Of a stretch of 64,000 nt of DNA, positions 33,365-44,272 are shown piece by piece; the stretch's first letter is position 1, and every line of letters starts with the position of its first letter. Source of the stretch: Candidatus Chryseobacterium colombiense. Lineage in GTDB: Bacteria; Bacteroidota; Bacteroidia; Flavobacteriales; Weeksellaceae. The translations under genes and the position numbers were made by a program. Below the pieces are notes generated by a model. That model was not told where the DNA came from, searched no databases, and worked only from the letters and a program-made list of their open reading frames with translations. The stretch spans positions 3,168,001 through 3,232,000 of the forward strand of contig CP119310.1 of the NCBI GenBank assembly GCA_029203185.1. Reading direction: 5' to 3'.

Positions 33365-35405
33365 CTTTGTTTTCTAGTTTTAATAAAAAGGCATATTCCA
33401 ATGCGTCTTCTTTTAAGGATTCAAATCTTCCGCTTGCGCCTCCGTGTCCTGCACTCATATCGGTTTTGAAAATCAGAAGATTGTCATCTGTTTTCAATTC
33501 TCTCAATTTAGCGGTCCATTTAGCAGGTTCCCAATATTGAACCTGAGAATCATGCAATCCGGTTGTTATGAGCATATTCGGATAATCTTTAGCTTCCACA
33601 TTATCGTAAGGAGAGTAAGATTTCATGTAGTGATAATATTCTTCATCATTCGGATTTCCCCATTCGTCGTATTCTCCGGTCGTCAAAGGAATAGTTTCAT
33701 CCAGCATCGTTGAAACAACATCTACGAAAGGAACCTGTGCTACAATTCCGTTGAATAAATTAGGTTCATAATTTACAACTGCTCCAACCAGCAATCCTCC
33801 GGCACTTCCTCCCATTGCATATAAATGCTTTGATGAGGTATAGTTTTCTTTAATTAAAAATTTACCAGCATCAATAAAATCGAAGAACGTATTTTTCTTA
33901 GACAGCATTTTTCCGTCTTCATACCATTCTCTTCCTAAATATTCCCCACCTCTGATGTGAGCAATAGCATAGATAAATCCTCTGTCCAGAATTGATAACC
34001 TTACATTGGAGAAGCTTGCATCAACGGTGTGACCATAACTTCCATAACCGTATAAAAGCAAGGGAGTATCTGCAGATTTTTTAGTGTTCTTATGATACAC
34101 CAGAGAAATCGGAACTTTCGCTTCTCCATCTCTTGATTCCGCCCATATTCTTTCAGAAATATAATTTTCAGCAAAGAATTTTCCGCCTAAAACTTCCTGT
34201 TGCTTTAGCAATTTGGTCGTTTTGTCCTTCATGTTATACTCGTAAGTGGAACCAGGTTGTGTGAGTGAAGTGTAACCGTAGCGTAGCACTTCTGTATCAA
34301 ATTCCAGGTTGATCCCGATGTAAGCAGTATAAGTCGGATCGGAGAAAGGCAAATAATGAGATTCCTGAGTTTTTTCATCAATAATCTTTATTTGAAGCAG
34401 TCCTTCTTCTCTTTCTTCAAGAACCAGGTAGTTTTTAAAGATTTCAAAACCTTCCAGCAAAACTTTTTCACGGTGAGGAATGACATCTACCCAGTTTTCC
34501 ATTCCACAATTGTCAATTTTTGTTTTTACAATTTTGAAATTGATAGCATCGTCTGCATTGGTAATGATATAGAACTCATCTTCGTAATGTTCAACTGAAT
34601 ACTCCAAATCATCAATTCGTGGCTGAATAATGGTCCAGTCTGCAAAAACATTGTCAGACGGAATAAATCTGTGTTCATCGGAAATCGTGCTCGAACTTGC
34701 GATAAAAATATATTCTAAAGATTTGGTTTTAAAAACATTGACATCAAAAGTGTCATCTTTTTCATGGAAAATTAAAACGTCTTCTGAAGTGTCGGTTCCC
34801 AGTTTGTGTCTGTATACCTGGAATGCACGTAAACTGTCATCTTTCCTGATGTAAAAGATGTGTTCATTATCATTCGCCCAAACTGCCTTTCCTGTTGTAT
34901 TTGGTATTTTATCAGTAAGAATTTCTCCAGTCTGTAGATTTTTAAAGTTAATAGAGTAAATTCTTCGGCTTACATTATCTGTAGAAAAAGAGACTAGTTT
35001 ATTATTTGGGGAAACCGCGACACTTCCTACTTCGAAATAGCTTTCACCTTCTGCTAAAATATTAACATCAAGAATAATTTCTTCTTCGTTCTCTAAACTT
35101 TTATATTTTCTGCAAAAAATGGGATATTCTTTTCCTTCTTCATAACGAACGATATACCAGTATTCATTAAAGAAATAAGGTAGTGATTCGTCGTCTTTTT
35201 TGTATCGGGCTTTCATCTCTTCAAAAAGATCTTCCTGCAGTTTTTCAGTATCTTTCATGATGAAATCTGCATAAGCATTTTCTTCTTCCAGATATTGTAT
35301 AACCTCGGGATTTTCTCTTTCATTAAGCCAGAAATAGTTGTCTATTCTTTTGTCGCCGTGTATTTCTAATATTTTTTCTATTTTTTTTGCCTGTGGAGCT
35401 TCCAT
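33357..35405 (-). CDS. ptrB: Oligopeptidase B, S9 family
   Basis: 682 residues. N-terminal beta-propeller (about 70-400) covers the active site of the C-terminal alpha/beta-hydrolase. Catalytic triad Ser534 (GGSAGG), Asp619 (LHDSQVQ) and His654 (SAGHGG). The acidic segment YGSYG near 448 also fits. Cleaves small peptides after basic residues; cytoplasmic, as no signal is present. Start at 35405. Confidence 0.95.
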   Translation of the reverse strand: MEAPQAKKIEKILEIHGDKRIDNYFWLNERENPEVIQYLEEENAYADFIMKDTEKLQEDLFEEMKARYKKDDESLPYFFNEYWYIVRYEEGKEYPIFCRKYKSLENEEEIILDVNILAEGESYFEVGSVAVSPNNKLVSFSTDNVSRRIYSINFKNLQTGEILTDKIPNTTGKAVWANDNEHIFYIRKDDSLRAFQVYRHKLGTDTSEDVLIFHEKDDTFDVNVFKTKSLEYIFIASSSTISDEHRFIPSDNVFADWTIIQPRIDDLEYSVEHYEDEFYIITNADDAINFKIVKTKIDNCGMENWVDVIPHREKVLLEGFEIFKNYLVLEEREEGLLQIKIIDEKTQESHYLPFSDPTYTAYIGINLEFDTEVLRYGYTSLTQPGSTYEYNMKDKTTKLLKQQEVLGGKFFAENYISERIWAESRDGEAKVPISLVYHKNTKKSADTPLLLYGYGSYGHTVDASFSNVRLSILDRGFIYAIAHIRGGEYLGREWYEDGKMLSKKNTFFDFIDAGKFLIKENYTSSKHLYAMGGSAGGLLVGAVVNYEPNLFNGIVAQVPFVDVVSTMLDETIPLTTGEYDEWGNPNDEEYYHYMKSYSPYDNVEAKDYPNMLITTGLHDSQVQYWEPAKWTAKLRELKTDDNLLIFKTDMSAGHGGASGRFESLKEDALEYAFLLKLENKDD

Positions 35406-35434
35406 TCAATATTAATTCTTGTTCAAATGTAATT

Positions 35435-35469
35435 AAAAAAAAACCATCTTTCCTTGTATGAAAAGACGG
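35435..35469 (-). terminator. Terminator of hemD
   Basis: On the minus strand a stem of nine pairs, CCGTCTTT and C with GAAAGATGG and one bulge, is followed by nine T's. It sits about 25 bp beyond the hemD stop. Confidence 0.75.
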
Positions 35470-35493
35470 CTGATTTATTTTTGATATTAAAAA

Positions 35494-36234
35494 CTACTTG
35501 TGAAGTGTTTTAATATATTTTTCCAATGCCATAGTCATGGAAGGAGTTTCCTTTGTAGGAGCCATTAAATCTACTCTCAATCCTGCCTCTTCTGCTGCTG
35601 CTAAAGTTGTATTCCCAAATACACCGATTTTTGTTTCATCCTGTTTGAAATCCGGAAAGTTTTGTTGTAAAGATTTAATTCCTTGAGGACTGAAGAAAAT
35701 CAACATTTCGTAATCCTTAATGTTAATATCGGTAAGGTCGCTGCAAACCGTTCTGTACATAATTGCTCTTGTCCAGTCAATATTCGCCGTATCTAATGTT
35801 TTTACAATATCCGGACTTAGTACATCCGAAGATGGTAAAAGATATTTTTCTGTAGGGAATTTTTTGAAAAGAGGAGCAAGGTCCGAGAAGTTTTTCTCCC
35901 CGAAGCTGATTTTTCTTTTTCTATAGACAATATGCTTTTGAAGATAGTTGGCAATCGCTTCAGATTGACAAATATATCTCATCGTATCCGGTACCGAAAA
36001 ACGAAGTTCCTCAGCAAGTCTGAAATAGTGGTCTATCGCATTTTTACTGGTAAAGATGATACCTGTATATTGCGTTAGATCTATCTTTTGTGTTCTTAGT
36101 TCTTTGTTGTCAACTCCTTCGACGTGGATGAAAGGTCGGAAATCTATTTTTATTTTTTCCTTCTTCGCTATATCCAAATATGGAGAAGATTCACTAGGCG
36201 CAGGTTGTGAAACCAATATAGACTTTATTCTCAT
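35494..36234 (-). CDS. hemD: Uroporphyrinogen-III synthase
   Basis: Converts hydroxymethylbilane to uroporphyrinogen III in haem synthesis. About 246 residues from the ATG at 36234 (MRIKSILVSQPAP); a longer start at 36300 would overlap the upstream gene by 55 bp and adds an untypical leader. Two Rossmann-like halves; LTQYTGIIFTSKNAIDHY, MLIFFSPQGIKSL and the C-terminal IGVFGNTTLAAAEE are family markers. The family is very divergent, so homology rests on these. Near hemD in Bacteroidota a DUF4271 gene is usual, as here. Confidence 0.85.
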   Translation of the reverse strand: MRIKSILVSQPAPSESSPYLDIAKKEKIKIDFRPFIHVEGVDNKELRTQKIDLTQYTGIIFTSKNAIDHYFRLAEELRFSVPDTMRYICQSEAIANYLQKHIVYRKRKISFGEKNFSDLAPLFKKFPTEKYLLPSSDVLSPDIVKTLDTANIDWTRAIMYRTVCSDLTDINIKDYEMLIFFSPQGIKSLQQNFPDFKQDETKIGVFGNTTLAAAEEAGLRVDLMAPTKETPSMTMALEKYIKTLHK

Positions 36235-36245
36235 CATTGACTGTT

Positions 36246-36914
36246 TTATAAAAATAATACCTTCCAAAGCAATAATATTGGTGCGATTTGGAGGGTGCAA
36301 ATATACAAAAATTTATAATACCATTTTTCTGGCAAAACGTTGTTTCTGTGAAATAAATAGAAAAAAACCTTGAAAATAAAGACAAAACAAAAGAAGTATA
36401 AATAATACAAAAAAGTTTTATTTCTGTCTATCGGGAAATAATAGTGGGTGACACAGAGAATTATTAATAAAAATGATAAAACAAAATAGAATTTTGTGGC
36501 GGTAAAATAAAAAACTGACCACTTTTTTCCATCTCCTATACTTTGATAAAATAAAAAACCTAAAATAGATTTAATAGCATAAAAAAATATGATGGTGAGG
36601 AAAGTAAACCCGAATTTGTTAAGCTGATAGCCTAAAATTTGGATATCTGCAACAAATTTAGGAATAACAGGGATGTACTGAGATGCTAAAACCGATAAAG
36701 TGAGCGCAGTTACACATGAGGTAATAACCCAACTGGGCAAATTATTACTGGCATCGAAATATTTCTGAAGCAGAAAATCTTTTAAATTGGCATCCCTTTC
36801 TATGATATTCATCATAAAAATAAATAAAAAGATGCAGCCCAGCAATATAAAAATTACCCAATCGTTGTTTTCAGGTATTCTTACATGGTTTATGAAATTT
36901 TGTGATAATAACAA
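36246..36914 (-). CDS. DUF4271 membrane protein, TTG start
   Basis: About 222 residues with multiple membrane helices (around 20-40, 70-92, 103-128, 142-165, 174-195). DUF4271 is an uncharacterised family that travels with hemD in Bacteroidota. No ATG exists between the divergent promoter and the first conserved residues. The best start is TTG at 36914, 10 bp after the expected transcription start. An ATG at 37007 lies inside the divergent glycosyltransferase gene and upstream of the promoter, so it is rejected. Adjacent to hemD (gap 11 bp). Confidence 0.8.
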   Translation of the reverse strand: MLLSQNFINHVRIPENNDWVIFILLGCIFLFIFMMNIIERDANLKDFLLQKYFDASNNLPSWVITSCVTALTLSVLASQYIPVIPKFVADIQILGYQLNKFGFTFLTIIFFYAIKSILGFLFYQSIGDGKKWSVFYFTATKFYFVLSFLLIILCVTHYYFPIDRNKTFLYYLYFFCFVFIFKVFFYLFHRNNVLPEKWYYKFLYICTLQIAPILLLWKVLFL

Positions 36915-36928
36915 CGGAATGTTTTTTG

Positions 36929-36936
36929 CAAAATTA
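36929..36936 (-). promoter_or_regulatory. -7 element of the DUF4271-hemD operon
   Basis: On the minus strand TAATTTTG (36936 to 36929) matches TAnnTTTG and fixes the DUF4271 start at the TTG at 36914. Confidence 0.6.
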
Positions 36937-36973
36937 TAGATTATTTTGTATAAAATAAAAAGGTTAAATAAAC

Positions 36974-36981
36974 TATCTTTG
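36974..36981 (+). promoter_or_regulatory. -7 element of the divergent glycosyltransferase gene
   Basis: TATCTTTG matches TAnnTTTG and lies 9 bp before the ATG at 36991, so the message starts only a few bases before the start codon. Confidence 0.6.
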
Positions 36982-36990
36982 CAAACTGAA

Positions 36991-37707
36991 ATGAAAAAAC
37001 TGGTCATAATTCCAACTTATAACGAAAAGGAAAATATTCAAAATATTATTTCCGCGGTTTTTGCATTGGATGATGACTTTCATATTTTGGTTGTGGATGA
37101 TTCGTCTCCCGATGGAACGGCGGAAATTGTAAAGGATTTACAGAAGGAATTTCCACACTATTTGCACCTCTCGGTCAGAAAGGTGAAAGATGGTCTGGGA
37201 AAGGCTTATATACATGGTTTTAAATGGGCGATTGAGAATAATTATGATTATATTTTCGAAATGGATGCCGATTTTTCCCATAATCCAAACGACCTGCCAA
37301 AACTTTTTGAAGCATGCTTACATGCGGATATGGCCATCGGTTCCCGATACTCTAAAGGAGTAAATGTAGTGAACTGGCCAATGGGAAGAGTGTTGCTTTC
37401 TTATTTTGCTTCGAAATATGTAAGATTTGTTTTGGGGCTATCTATTCATGATACAACAGCAGGTTTTGTCTGTTTTTCAAGAAAAGTATTGGAAGAAATA
37501 GGTCTGGATAATGTAAGACTGAAAGGATATGGATTCCAGATTGAAATGAAATTCAGAACATTCAAAAAAGGATTCAAAATTGTAGAAGTCCCGATTATTT
37601 TTACCAACAGGATTTTGGGGGAAAGTAAAATGAACGGAGGGATTATTCATGAAGCTGTTTTTGGGGTTTTAAATTTAAAATGGAAATCAATTATCGGCAG
37701 ATTATGA
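36991..37707 (+). CDS. Polyprenol-phosphate glycosyltransferase (DPM1-like, GT2)
   Basis: 238 residues from the ATG at 36991 (MKKLVIIPTYNE); a longer start at 36946 would begin upstream of the -7 box. GT2 fold with the DxD-like DADFSHNP at about 92-99 and DDSSPDGT near 34-41. The C-terminal EVPIIFTNRILGESKM is the family signature, and no C-terminal TM helix is visible. Expected to move mannose or another hexose from GDP/UDP sugar to polyprenyl phosphate. Overlaps the next gene by 4 bp. Confidence 0.92.
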   Translation: MKKLVIIPTYNEKENIQNIISAVFALDDDFHILVVDDSSPDGTAEIVKDLQKEFPHYLHLSVRKVKDGLGKAYIHGFKWAIENNYDYIFEMDADFSHNPNDLPKLFEACLHADMAIGSRYSKGVNVVNWPMGRVLLSYFASKYVRFVLGLSIHDTTAGFVCFSRKVLEEIGLDNVRLKGYGFQIEMKFRTFKKGFKIVEVPIIFTNRILGESKMNGGIIHEAVFGVLNLKWKSIIGRL

Positions 37708-38081
37708 AAAAAGCGGTCTTCATTTTTATTCTGATGTGTCTGTTTTCATGTCAGGATTATATTGATAAACCTAAAAATCTGATTCCCAAAGATCAGATGG
37801 CGGAGATTATTGCAGATCTTTCGATTAATGATCAGGCCACCTACATGTATCCGAATACCAATCTGGAAGCGGGAACGAGATATGTCCTGAAATCACATAA
37901 TGTAAAATCAGAAGATTTTGTTGAAAGCTTTAAGTATTATGTCGTAAAGCAAAAGATGCAGGGAATTACTGAAGATGCTCAGTCAATTTTATTAAAAAAA
38001 GATCCGAAAGCAGATCAATACATAAAAGATAAATTGAAGAAAAACGGAACTCCTCAAAATGTTCCGACTTTATCAAGATAA
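37704..38081 (+). CDS. DUF4296 lipoprotein
   Basis: 125 residues from the ATG at 37704 (MKKAVFIFILMCLFSC); the ATG overlaps the previous stop by 4 bp. Lipobox LFSC with Cys17 (mature end CQDYID), so an outer membrane or inner membrane lipoprotein. DUF4296 is a small Bacteroidota family of unknown function. The signature IPKDQMAEIIADLSINDQA is seen at about 28-46. Coupled to the glycosyltransferase upstream and followed by tgt. Confidence 0.85.
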   Translation: MKKAVFIFILMCLFSCQDYIDKPKNLIPKDQMAEIIADLSINDQATYMYPNTNLEAGTRYVLKSHNVKSEDFVESFKYYVVKQKMQGITEDAQSILLKKDPKADQYIKDKLKKNGTPQNVPTLSR

Positions 38082-38087
38082 TTTAAG

Positions 38088-39221
38088 ATGCAAAAGTTTT
38101 TTACTATAGAAAAAACCTCAGAAGGGAAGGCGAGAGCGGGTGAAATTACCACAGATCACGGTACAATTCAGACTCCTATCTTCATGCCTGTTGGAACTGT
38201 TGCAAGTGTAAAAACAGTTCACCAAAGAGAATTAAAAGAAGACATAAAAGCCCAGATTATTTTGGGAAATACATACCATTTATACCTGCGTCCGGGAATG
38301 GAAACCATGCAGGAAGCGGGAGGTTTACATAAATTCATGAACTGGGATCTTCCCATTCTTACCGATTCGGGAGGTTTTCAGGTATTTTCATTGGCGAGCA
38401 GCAGAAAAATGACTGAAGAAGGAGCCAGATTCAAATCTCATATCGACGGAAGTTATCATATGTTCTCTCCTGAAAAATCTATGGAAATCCAGAGACAGAT
38501 CGGAGCAGATATTTTTATGGCTTTTGATGAATGCACACCTTATCCTTGTGAGTACAATCAGGCTAAATCATCAATGGAACTTACGCACCGTTGGCTGAAA
38601 AGATGTATTGAGTGGACGGAAAATAATCCTGAATTGTACGGACATAAACAACGACTTTTTCCAATTGTTCAGGGGTCTACTTATTCGGACTTAAGAAAAA
38701 TTTCTGCAGAGGTGATTTCAGAAGCAGGGGCAGAAGGAAATGCAATCGGAGGACTTTCTGTAGGAGAACCTGAAGAGGAAATGTACAGAATTACTGATGA
38801 AGTGACAGATATTCTTCCAAAAGAAAAACCAAGATATCTAATGGGAGTGGGAACTCCTTGGAATATTTTGGAATCTATAGGCTTGGGAATTGATATGATG
38901 GATTGCGTAATGCCTACCAGAAACGCAAGAAATGCCATGCTTTTCACCTGGAAAGGAGTGATGAATATGAAAAATGAAAAGTGGAAAAAAGATTTTTCTC
39001 CTTTAGACGAATTCGGAACAAGCTTCGTAGACAGAGAGTATTCAAAATCATATGTGAGACATTTATTTGTTTCTAAAGAATATTTAGGAAAACAGATTGC
39101 CTCAATTCATAACTTAGCATTTTATTTGGATCTTGTAAAAGTGGCGAGAGAACACATTATTGCAGGAGACTTTTATGAATGGAAAAAATCGGTAGTTCCG
39201 GTTCTTAGACAAAGATTATAA
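38088..39221 (+). CDS. tgt: tRNA-guanine transglycosylase
   Basis: Exchanges guanine-34 for preQ1 in tRNAs with GUN anticodons. 377 residues. Catalytic parts: LTDSGGFQVFSL (Asp near 91), DECTPYP near 145, and GGLSVGEP. The PTRNARN motif is present. The usual zinc site is not: the stretch after it (305-325, DEFGTSFVDREYSKSYVRHL) has none of the three zinc Cys residues of the Escherichia coli enzyme, only the His. This loss may be normal in this lineage. Third in the glycosyltransferase-DUF4296-tgt-LptFG run. Confidence 0.93.
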   Translation: MQKFFTIEKTSEGKARAGEITTDHGTIQTPIFMPVGTVASVKTVHQRELKEDIKAQIILGNTYHLYLRPGMETMQEAGGLHKFMNWDLPILTDSGGFQVFSLASSRKMTEEGARFKSHIDGSYHMFSPEKSMEIQRQIGADIFMAFDECTPYPCEYNQAKSSMELTHRWLKRCIEWTENNPELYGHKQRLFPIVQGSTYSDLRKISAEVISEAGAEGNAIGGLSVGEPEEEMYRITDEVTDILPKEKPRYLMGVGTPWNILESIGLGIDMMDCVMPTRNARNAMLFTWKGVMNMKNEKWKKDFSPLDEFGTSFVDREYSKSYVRHLFVSKEYLGKQIASIHNLAFYLDLVKVAREHIIAGDFYEWKKSVVPVLRQRL

Positions 39222-39226
39222 GAGAG

Positions 39227-40339
39227 ATGATTACCATTATAGATAAATATATTATCAAAAAATATCTTGGGACATTCAGTTTCATGCTGATATTGTTGTC
39301 TATAGTTGTATTGGTAATCGATGTTCAGTCAAAAATTCCCAGGATACAGAGTGCCACAGAGCTGGATCCAAAACTGAATGTGACTTATTTTTTGATCCAT
39401 TTTTATCCGTTCTGGATTATCAACCTGGTTATGACGTTTCTGTCTATTCTGGTTTTTATTTCAGTGATTTACTTTACCTCAAGAATGGCAAACAATACAG
39501 AGATTGTTGCGGTTATAAGCAGTGGAGCAAGTTTTCACCGTTTTGCAAAACCTTATTTGTTGACTTCTGTTTTCATTGCCGGAATTTCTCTTGTCGTGAA
39601 TCATTTCGTATTGCCTTGGGCGAACATTAAAAAAAATGAACTCGAAGCCTATACCTACAATGCTAGAAATAAAGAAAAAGTATTGGGAACGGCTCCTGCT
39701 TCGGCACAGATAAGCCGTACAGAATATATTTTCGTAAATTCATGGAATAAAAGAGAACAAAGAGGTTCCGGATTTATTTTTCAGAAATTCGATAAGGATA
39801 GAAAAATGATCTATGAACTCAAGGCTTCTGATGTTTATTGGGATAAAGATAAAAAGCAGTTTGTTCTGAATAGTTATCTTGAAAAAACCATAAATAAAGA
39901 CAATTCTGCCAAACTCGGAAACGGTAATGAATTGAGAAAAAGCTACGGACACAGTCCGGAAGAACTCTTCCCGAATGAACTTTTAGGGCAAAATAAAACA
40001 ACTCCTGAACTCCTGAAATTTATTGCCAGAGAGAAAGAAAAAGGAAACAGTAATTTAAATACCCATTTAAATGAGCTTTACCAGAGAACTTCAATGCCTG
40101 TTTCTATTGTCATTCTTACCTTTTTAGCACTCTCATTATCTTCTCAGAAAAAGAGGGGGGGATTGGGAATTAACCTTGCTGTGGGGATTTCTTTAGCTTT
40201 TGTTTTTGTTTTTTCCTTTGAAGCGTTAAAGGTGGTGTCGGAAAATAAAAGCATGCCGCCGTTATTGGCAATGTGGTTTCCAAATCTTGTCTTTTTTCCT
40301 CTAGCAGCTTATTTATATCTCAAAAGAGCCAATCAGTAA
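39227..40339 (+). CDS. LptF/LptG family permease
   Basis: 370 residues. Membrane segments near 16-36, 60-82, 103-125 at the N-side and three more at the C-side (280-300, 307-330, 340-362) enclose a periplasmic beta-jellyroll. This is the YjgP/YjgQ layout of the lipopolysaccharide export ABC permeases. Whether it is LptF or LptG is not decided. It starts 5 bp after tgt and probably shares its promoter. Confidence 0.9.
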   Translation: MITIIDKYIIKKYLGTFSFMLILLSIVVLVIDVQSKIPRIQSATELDPKLNVTYFLIHFYPFWIINLVMTFLSILVFISVIYFTSRMANNTEIVAVISSGASFHRFAKPYLLTSVFIAGISLVVNHFVLPWANIKKNELEAYTYNARNKEKVLGTAPASAQISRTEYIFVNSWNKREQRGSGFIFQKFDKDRKMIYELKASDVYWDKDKKQFVLNSYLEKTINKDNSAKLGNGNELRKSYGHSPEELFPNELLGQNKTTPELLKFIAREKEKGNSNLNTHLNELYQRTSMPVSIVILTFLALSLSSQKKRGGLGINLAVGISLAFVFVFSFEALKVVSENKSMPPLLAMWFPNLVFFPLAAYLYLKRANQ

Positions 40340-41046
40340 AGGAGTTTTATTTCTTTGTGATAAAAAGATTGTAGTCCGTTTTCAAGCTCAATCCAGAGTT
40401 CACCTTTTTCATCTGCGTGTCTTATAATGCCATTTTGTCTTTTCTGGTCAAGCTCAAAAACTGAAATTTTATCTTTCCGGAATAAATAGGTGTTGAATTG
40501 ATTCAGAATTTCTTGCTCAGAAGGAATGTTTTGTAGCTTTTCAACCAAAAAATCATGCAAGCTTAAAGCAAATTGATTGATGCCAAAATGTTTTCCTGTC
40601 TGCGTTAAAAGAGAGCCTGCATTGGATATTTCGTCAAATTTTTCCTGCAAGATATTGAATCCGGCCCCAATGATGAAATAATTATTTTGATTAATTTTCT
40701 TCTTTTCTATTAAAATTCCAACGATTTTTTTATTTTTAAGGATAATATCGTTTGGCCATTTTATCTCTACTTTATTTTCAGTCAGATTGGCAAGAAAATC
40801 TCTAATGATAATTGCGGTATAATAATTGAACATAAAATCTGAAACCAAAATGTTTTGGATCTTTACCGCCAGTGTATAAGCTAAATTTTTCCCTGCAGTC
40901 GCAGCCCATGTATTTCCGTACTGTCCGCGACCCTGAGTCTGATTGTAGGTGTGCACCGAAATAAAATCTGAATGATCATAAAGTAAAAACTTTGCTATTT
41001 CGTCATTAGTAGAAGAGCATTCTTTTAGATAGAATAATTGGCTCAT
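40333..41046 (-). CDS. birA: Biotin--[acetyl-CoA carboxylase] ligase
   Basis: 237 residues, catalytic domain only with no N-terminal HTH, so it is a ligase and not a repressor. The biotinyl-AMP loop GRGQYGNTW is at about 40-48, KWPNDIIL at 99-106 and the C-terminal SH3-like domain follows from 190. Overlaps the LptFG 3' end by 7 bp on the opposite strand. Divergent from rsfS. Confidence 0.94.
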   Translation of the reverse strand: MSQLFYLKECSSTNDEIAKFLLYDHSDFISVHTYNQTQGRGQYGNTWAATAGKNLAYTLAVKIQNILVSDFMFNYYTAIIIRDFLANLTENKVEIKWPNDIILKNKKIVGILIEKKKINQNNYFIIGAGFNILQEKFDEISNAGSLLTQTGKHFGINQFALSLHDFLVEKLQNIPSEQEILNQFNTYLFRKDKISVFELDQKRQNGIIRHADEKGELWIELENGLQSFYHKEIKLLY

Positions 41047-41105
41047 TTAAGAAAACTTTAAGACATTAAGGGGGTAAAAGTAAGGCTAAAGTAAAAGAAA
41101 AACAA

Positions 41106-41113
41106 TAAATTTG
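41106..41113 (+). promoter_or_regulatory. -7 element of rsfS-ftsH unit
   Basis: TAAATTTG matches TAnnTTTG; ATG of rsfS follows at 41133. Confidence 0.5.
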
Positions 41114-41132
41114 CAGATTATAGTATTTTTTA

Positions 41133-41495
41133 ATGAATAAAACAGCAGAAAAACAAGCACTAATAGATAAAATTGTAGAGGCTATCCAGGATGTAAAAGG
41201 TGAAGATATCATGATTTTTGATCTTTCCAATATTGAAAACTCTGTAGCAGAAACTTTTATAATTTGTAGCGGAAACTCGAATACTCAGGTTTCGGCTTTA
41301 GCAGGCAGTGTAGAAAAAAAAGTAAGAAACGATCTTAAAGACAGACCTTGGCATGTAGAGGGAACAGAAAACTCTATGTGGGTTTTGGTAGATTACGTTT
41401 CTGTGGTAGTTCACATTTTCCAAAAAGAAGTACGTGAGTATTATGATATCGAAGAACTTTGGGGAGATGCTGCAATTACACGAATTGAAAATTAA
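41133..41495 (+). CDS. rsfS: Ribosome silencing factor RsfS
   Basis: 120 residues. Binds L14 (uL14) of the large subunit and blocks subunit joining in poor nutrient states. Signatures ETFIICSGNS (about 45-54), WHVEGTENSMWVLVDY (about 74-89) and VVHIFQKEVREYYDIEELW (about 92-110). Complete length. Followed by ftsH after 22 bp. Confidence 0.94.
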   Translation: MNKTAEKQALIDKIVEAIQDVKGEDIMIFDLSNIENSVAETFIICSGNSNTQVSALAGSVEKKVRNDLKDRPWHVEGTENSMWVLVDYVSVVVHIFQKEVREYYDIEELWGDAAITRIEN

Positions 41496-41517
41496 TATTA
41501 AATTTTAAAAAGTATAA

Positions 41518-43530
<2,013 letters not shown>

Positions 43531-43555
43531 AGCCTTTAAAAATAAATAACTTTAA

Positions 43556-43586
43556 AACCTGGCAACCTCAAATTGTCAGGTTTTTT
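43556..43586 (+). terminator. Terminator of ftsH
   Basis: Stem AACCTGGCAA (43556-43565) with TTGTCAGGTT (43573-43582), one mismatch, then six T's. Confidence 0.75.
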
Positions 43587-43630
43587 CATATTTATAACCA
43601 TATTTTTGGAATCTATTGTAATTTATTTTC

Positions 43631-43638
43631 TATTTTTG
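43631..43638 (+). promoter_or_regulatory. -7 element before LUD gene
   Basis: TATTTTTG matches TAnnTTTG; the TTG start of the LUD gene (43666) follows, with a leader of about 20 nt. Confidence 0.5.
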
Positions 43639-43665
43639 TATAAAGTTGACTAAAAATAGATTGAG

Positions 43666-44247
43666 TTGAATTTATTCAAGAAGATTGTAAGCAAACTGAC
43701 CAACCAGCCTGAAGAAGAGGATAATCAGAGTCTGGAGAAACTGGGGGATTCGTTGAAAAATGCGGATCTCGATTATAAGTTTGCCCAATTGTTTACGCAT
43801 TCGGGAGGTTTTTTTAATTATTGTGCAGATGAAGGGGAAGCGTTACAGACTTTAAATCAAATCATTAAAATAGAAGGAATTAAAAATCTTTTTTGTTGGG
43901 ATAAAGAACTTCAGAGTTTTTTGAATGTAGTGAAAACTCCTTACACATCGGATCTGGAACATTCTAATGACTGTGCTTTTATTACCTGCGAATATCTTAT
44001 CGCTTACGACGGCAGAATAATGCTGTCTCACAATAATATTCTTCATTACCATTCTTCAAGATTGCCAGGCAAAATCATCATCATCGCCAATGTTTCACAA
44101 ATCGTGAATAACCTCAATGATGCGATGGGGAAGATCAAAAGAAACGGTAATATCAAAAATCTAACATCAATCAGCGGTAATCAATCGAAAATGGATACTT
44201 CTTCAAATTCTAATACGAAGTTGTTTTTATTGCTTCTTGAAGATTAG
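43666..44247 (+). CDS. LUD-domain protein, TTG start
   Basis: 193 residues. The LUD fold (LutC-like, lactate utilisation group) is suggested by DLEHSNDCAFITCEYLIAYDG and the C-terminal LPGKIIIIANVSQIV. The function of this single, short copy is unclear; classical LutABC genes are absent. Start is TTG at 43666 because no ATG precedes the conserved part and the promoter is close. It starts the LUD-cdsA-psd group, with 25 bp to cdsA. Confidence 0.75.
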   Translation: MNLFKKIVSKLTNQPEEEDNQSLEKLGDSLKNADLDYKFAQLFTHSGGFFNYCADEGEALQTLNQIIKIEGIKNLFCWDKELQSFLNVVKTPYTSDLEHSNDCAFITCEYLIAYDGRIMLSHNNILHYHSSRLPGKIIIIANVSQIVNNLNDAMGKIKRNGNIKNLTSISGNQSKMDTSSNSNTKLFLLLLED

Positions 44248-44272
44248 GCATCAACTTTCTAAATTTTAAATT

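Noticed and set aside
36238..36300. Longer hemD start at 36300
   Set aside because: It overlaps the upstream DUF4271 gene by 55 bp and adds an untypical leader.
43666..44247. LUD gene as part of a lactate utilisation operon
   Set aside because: No lutA or lutB neighbours; the downstream genes are phospholipid genes.
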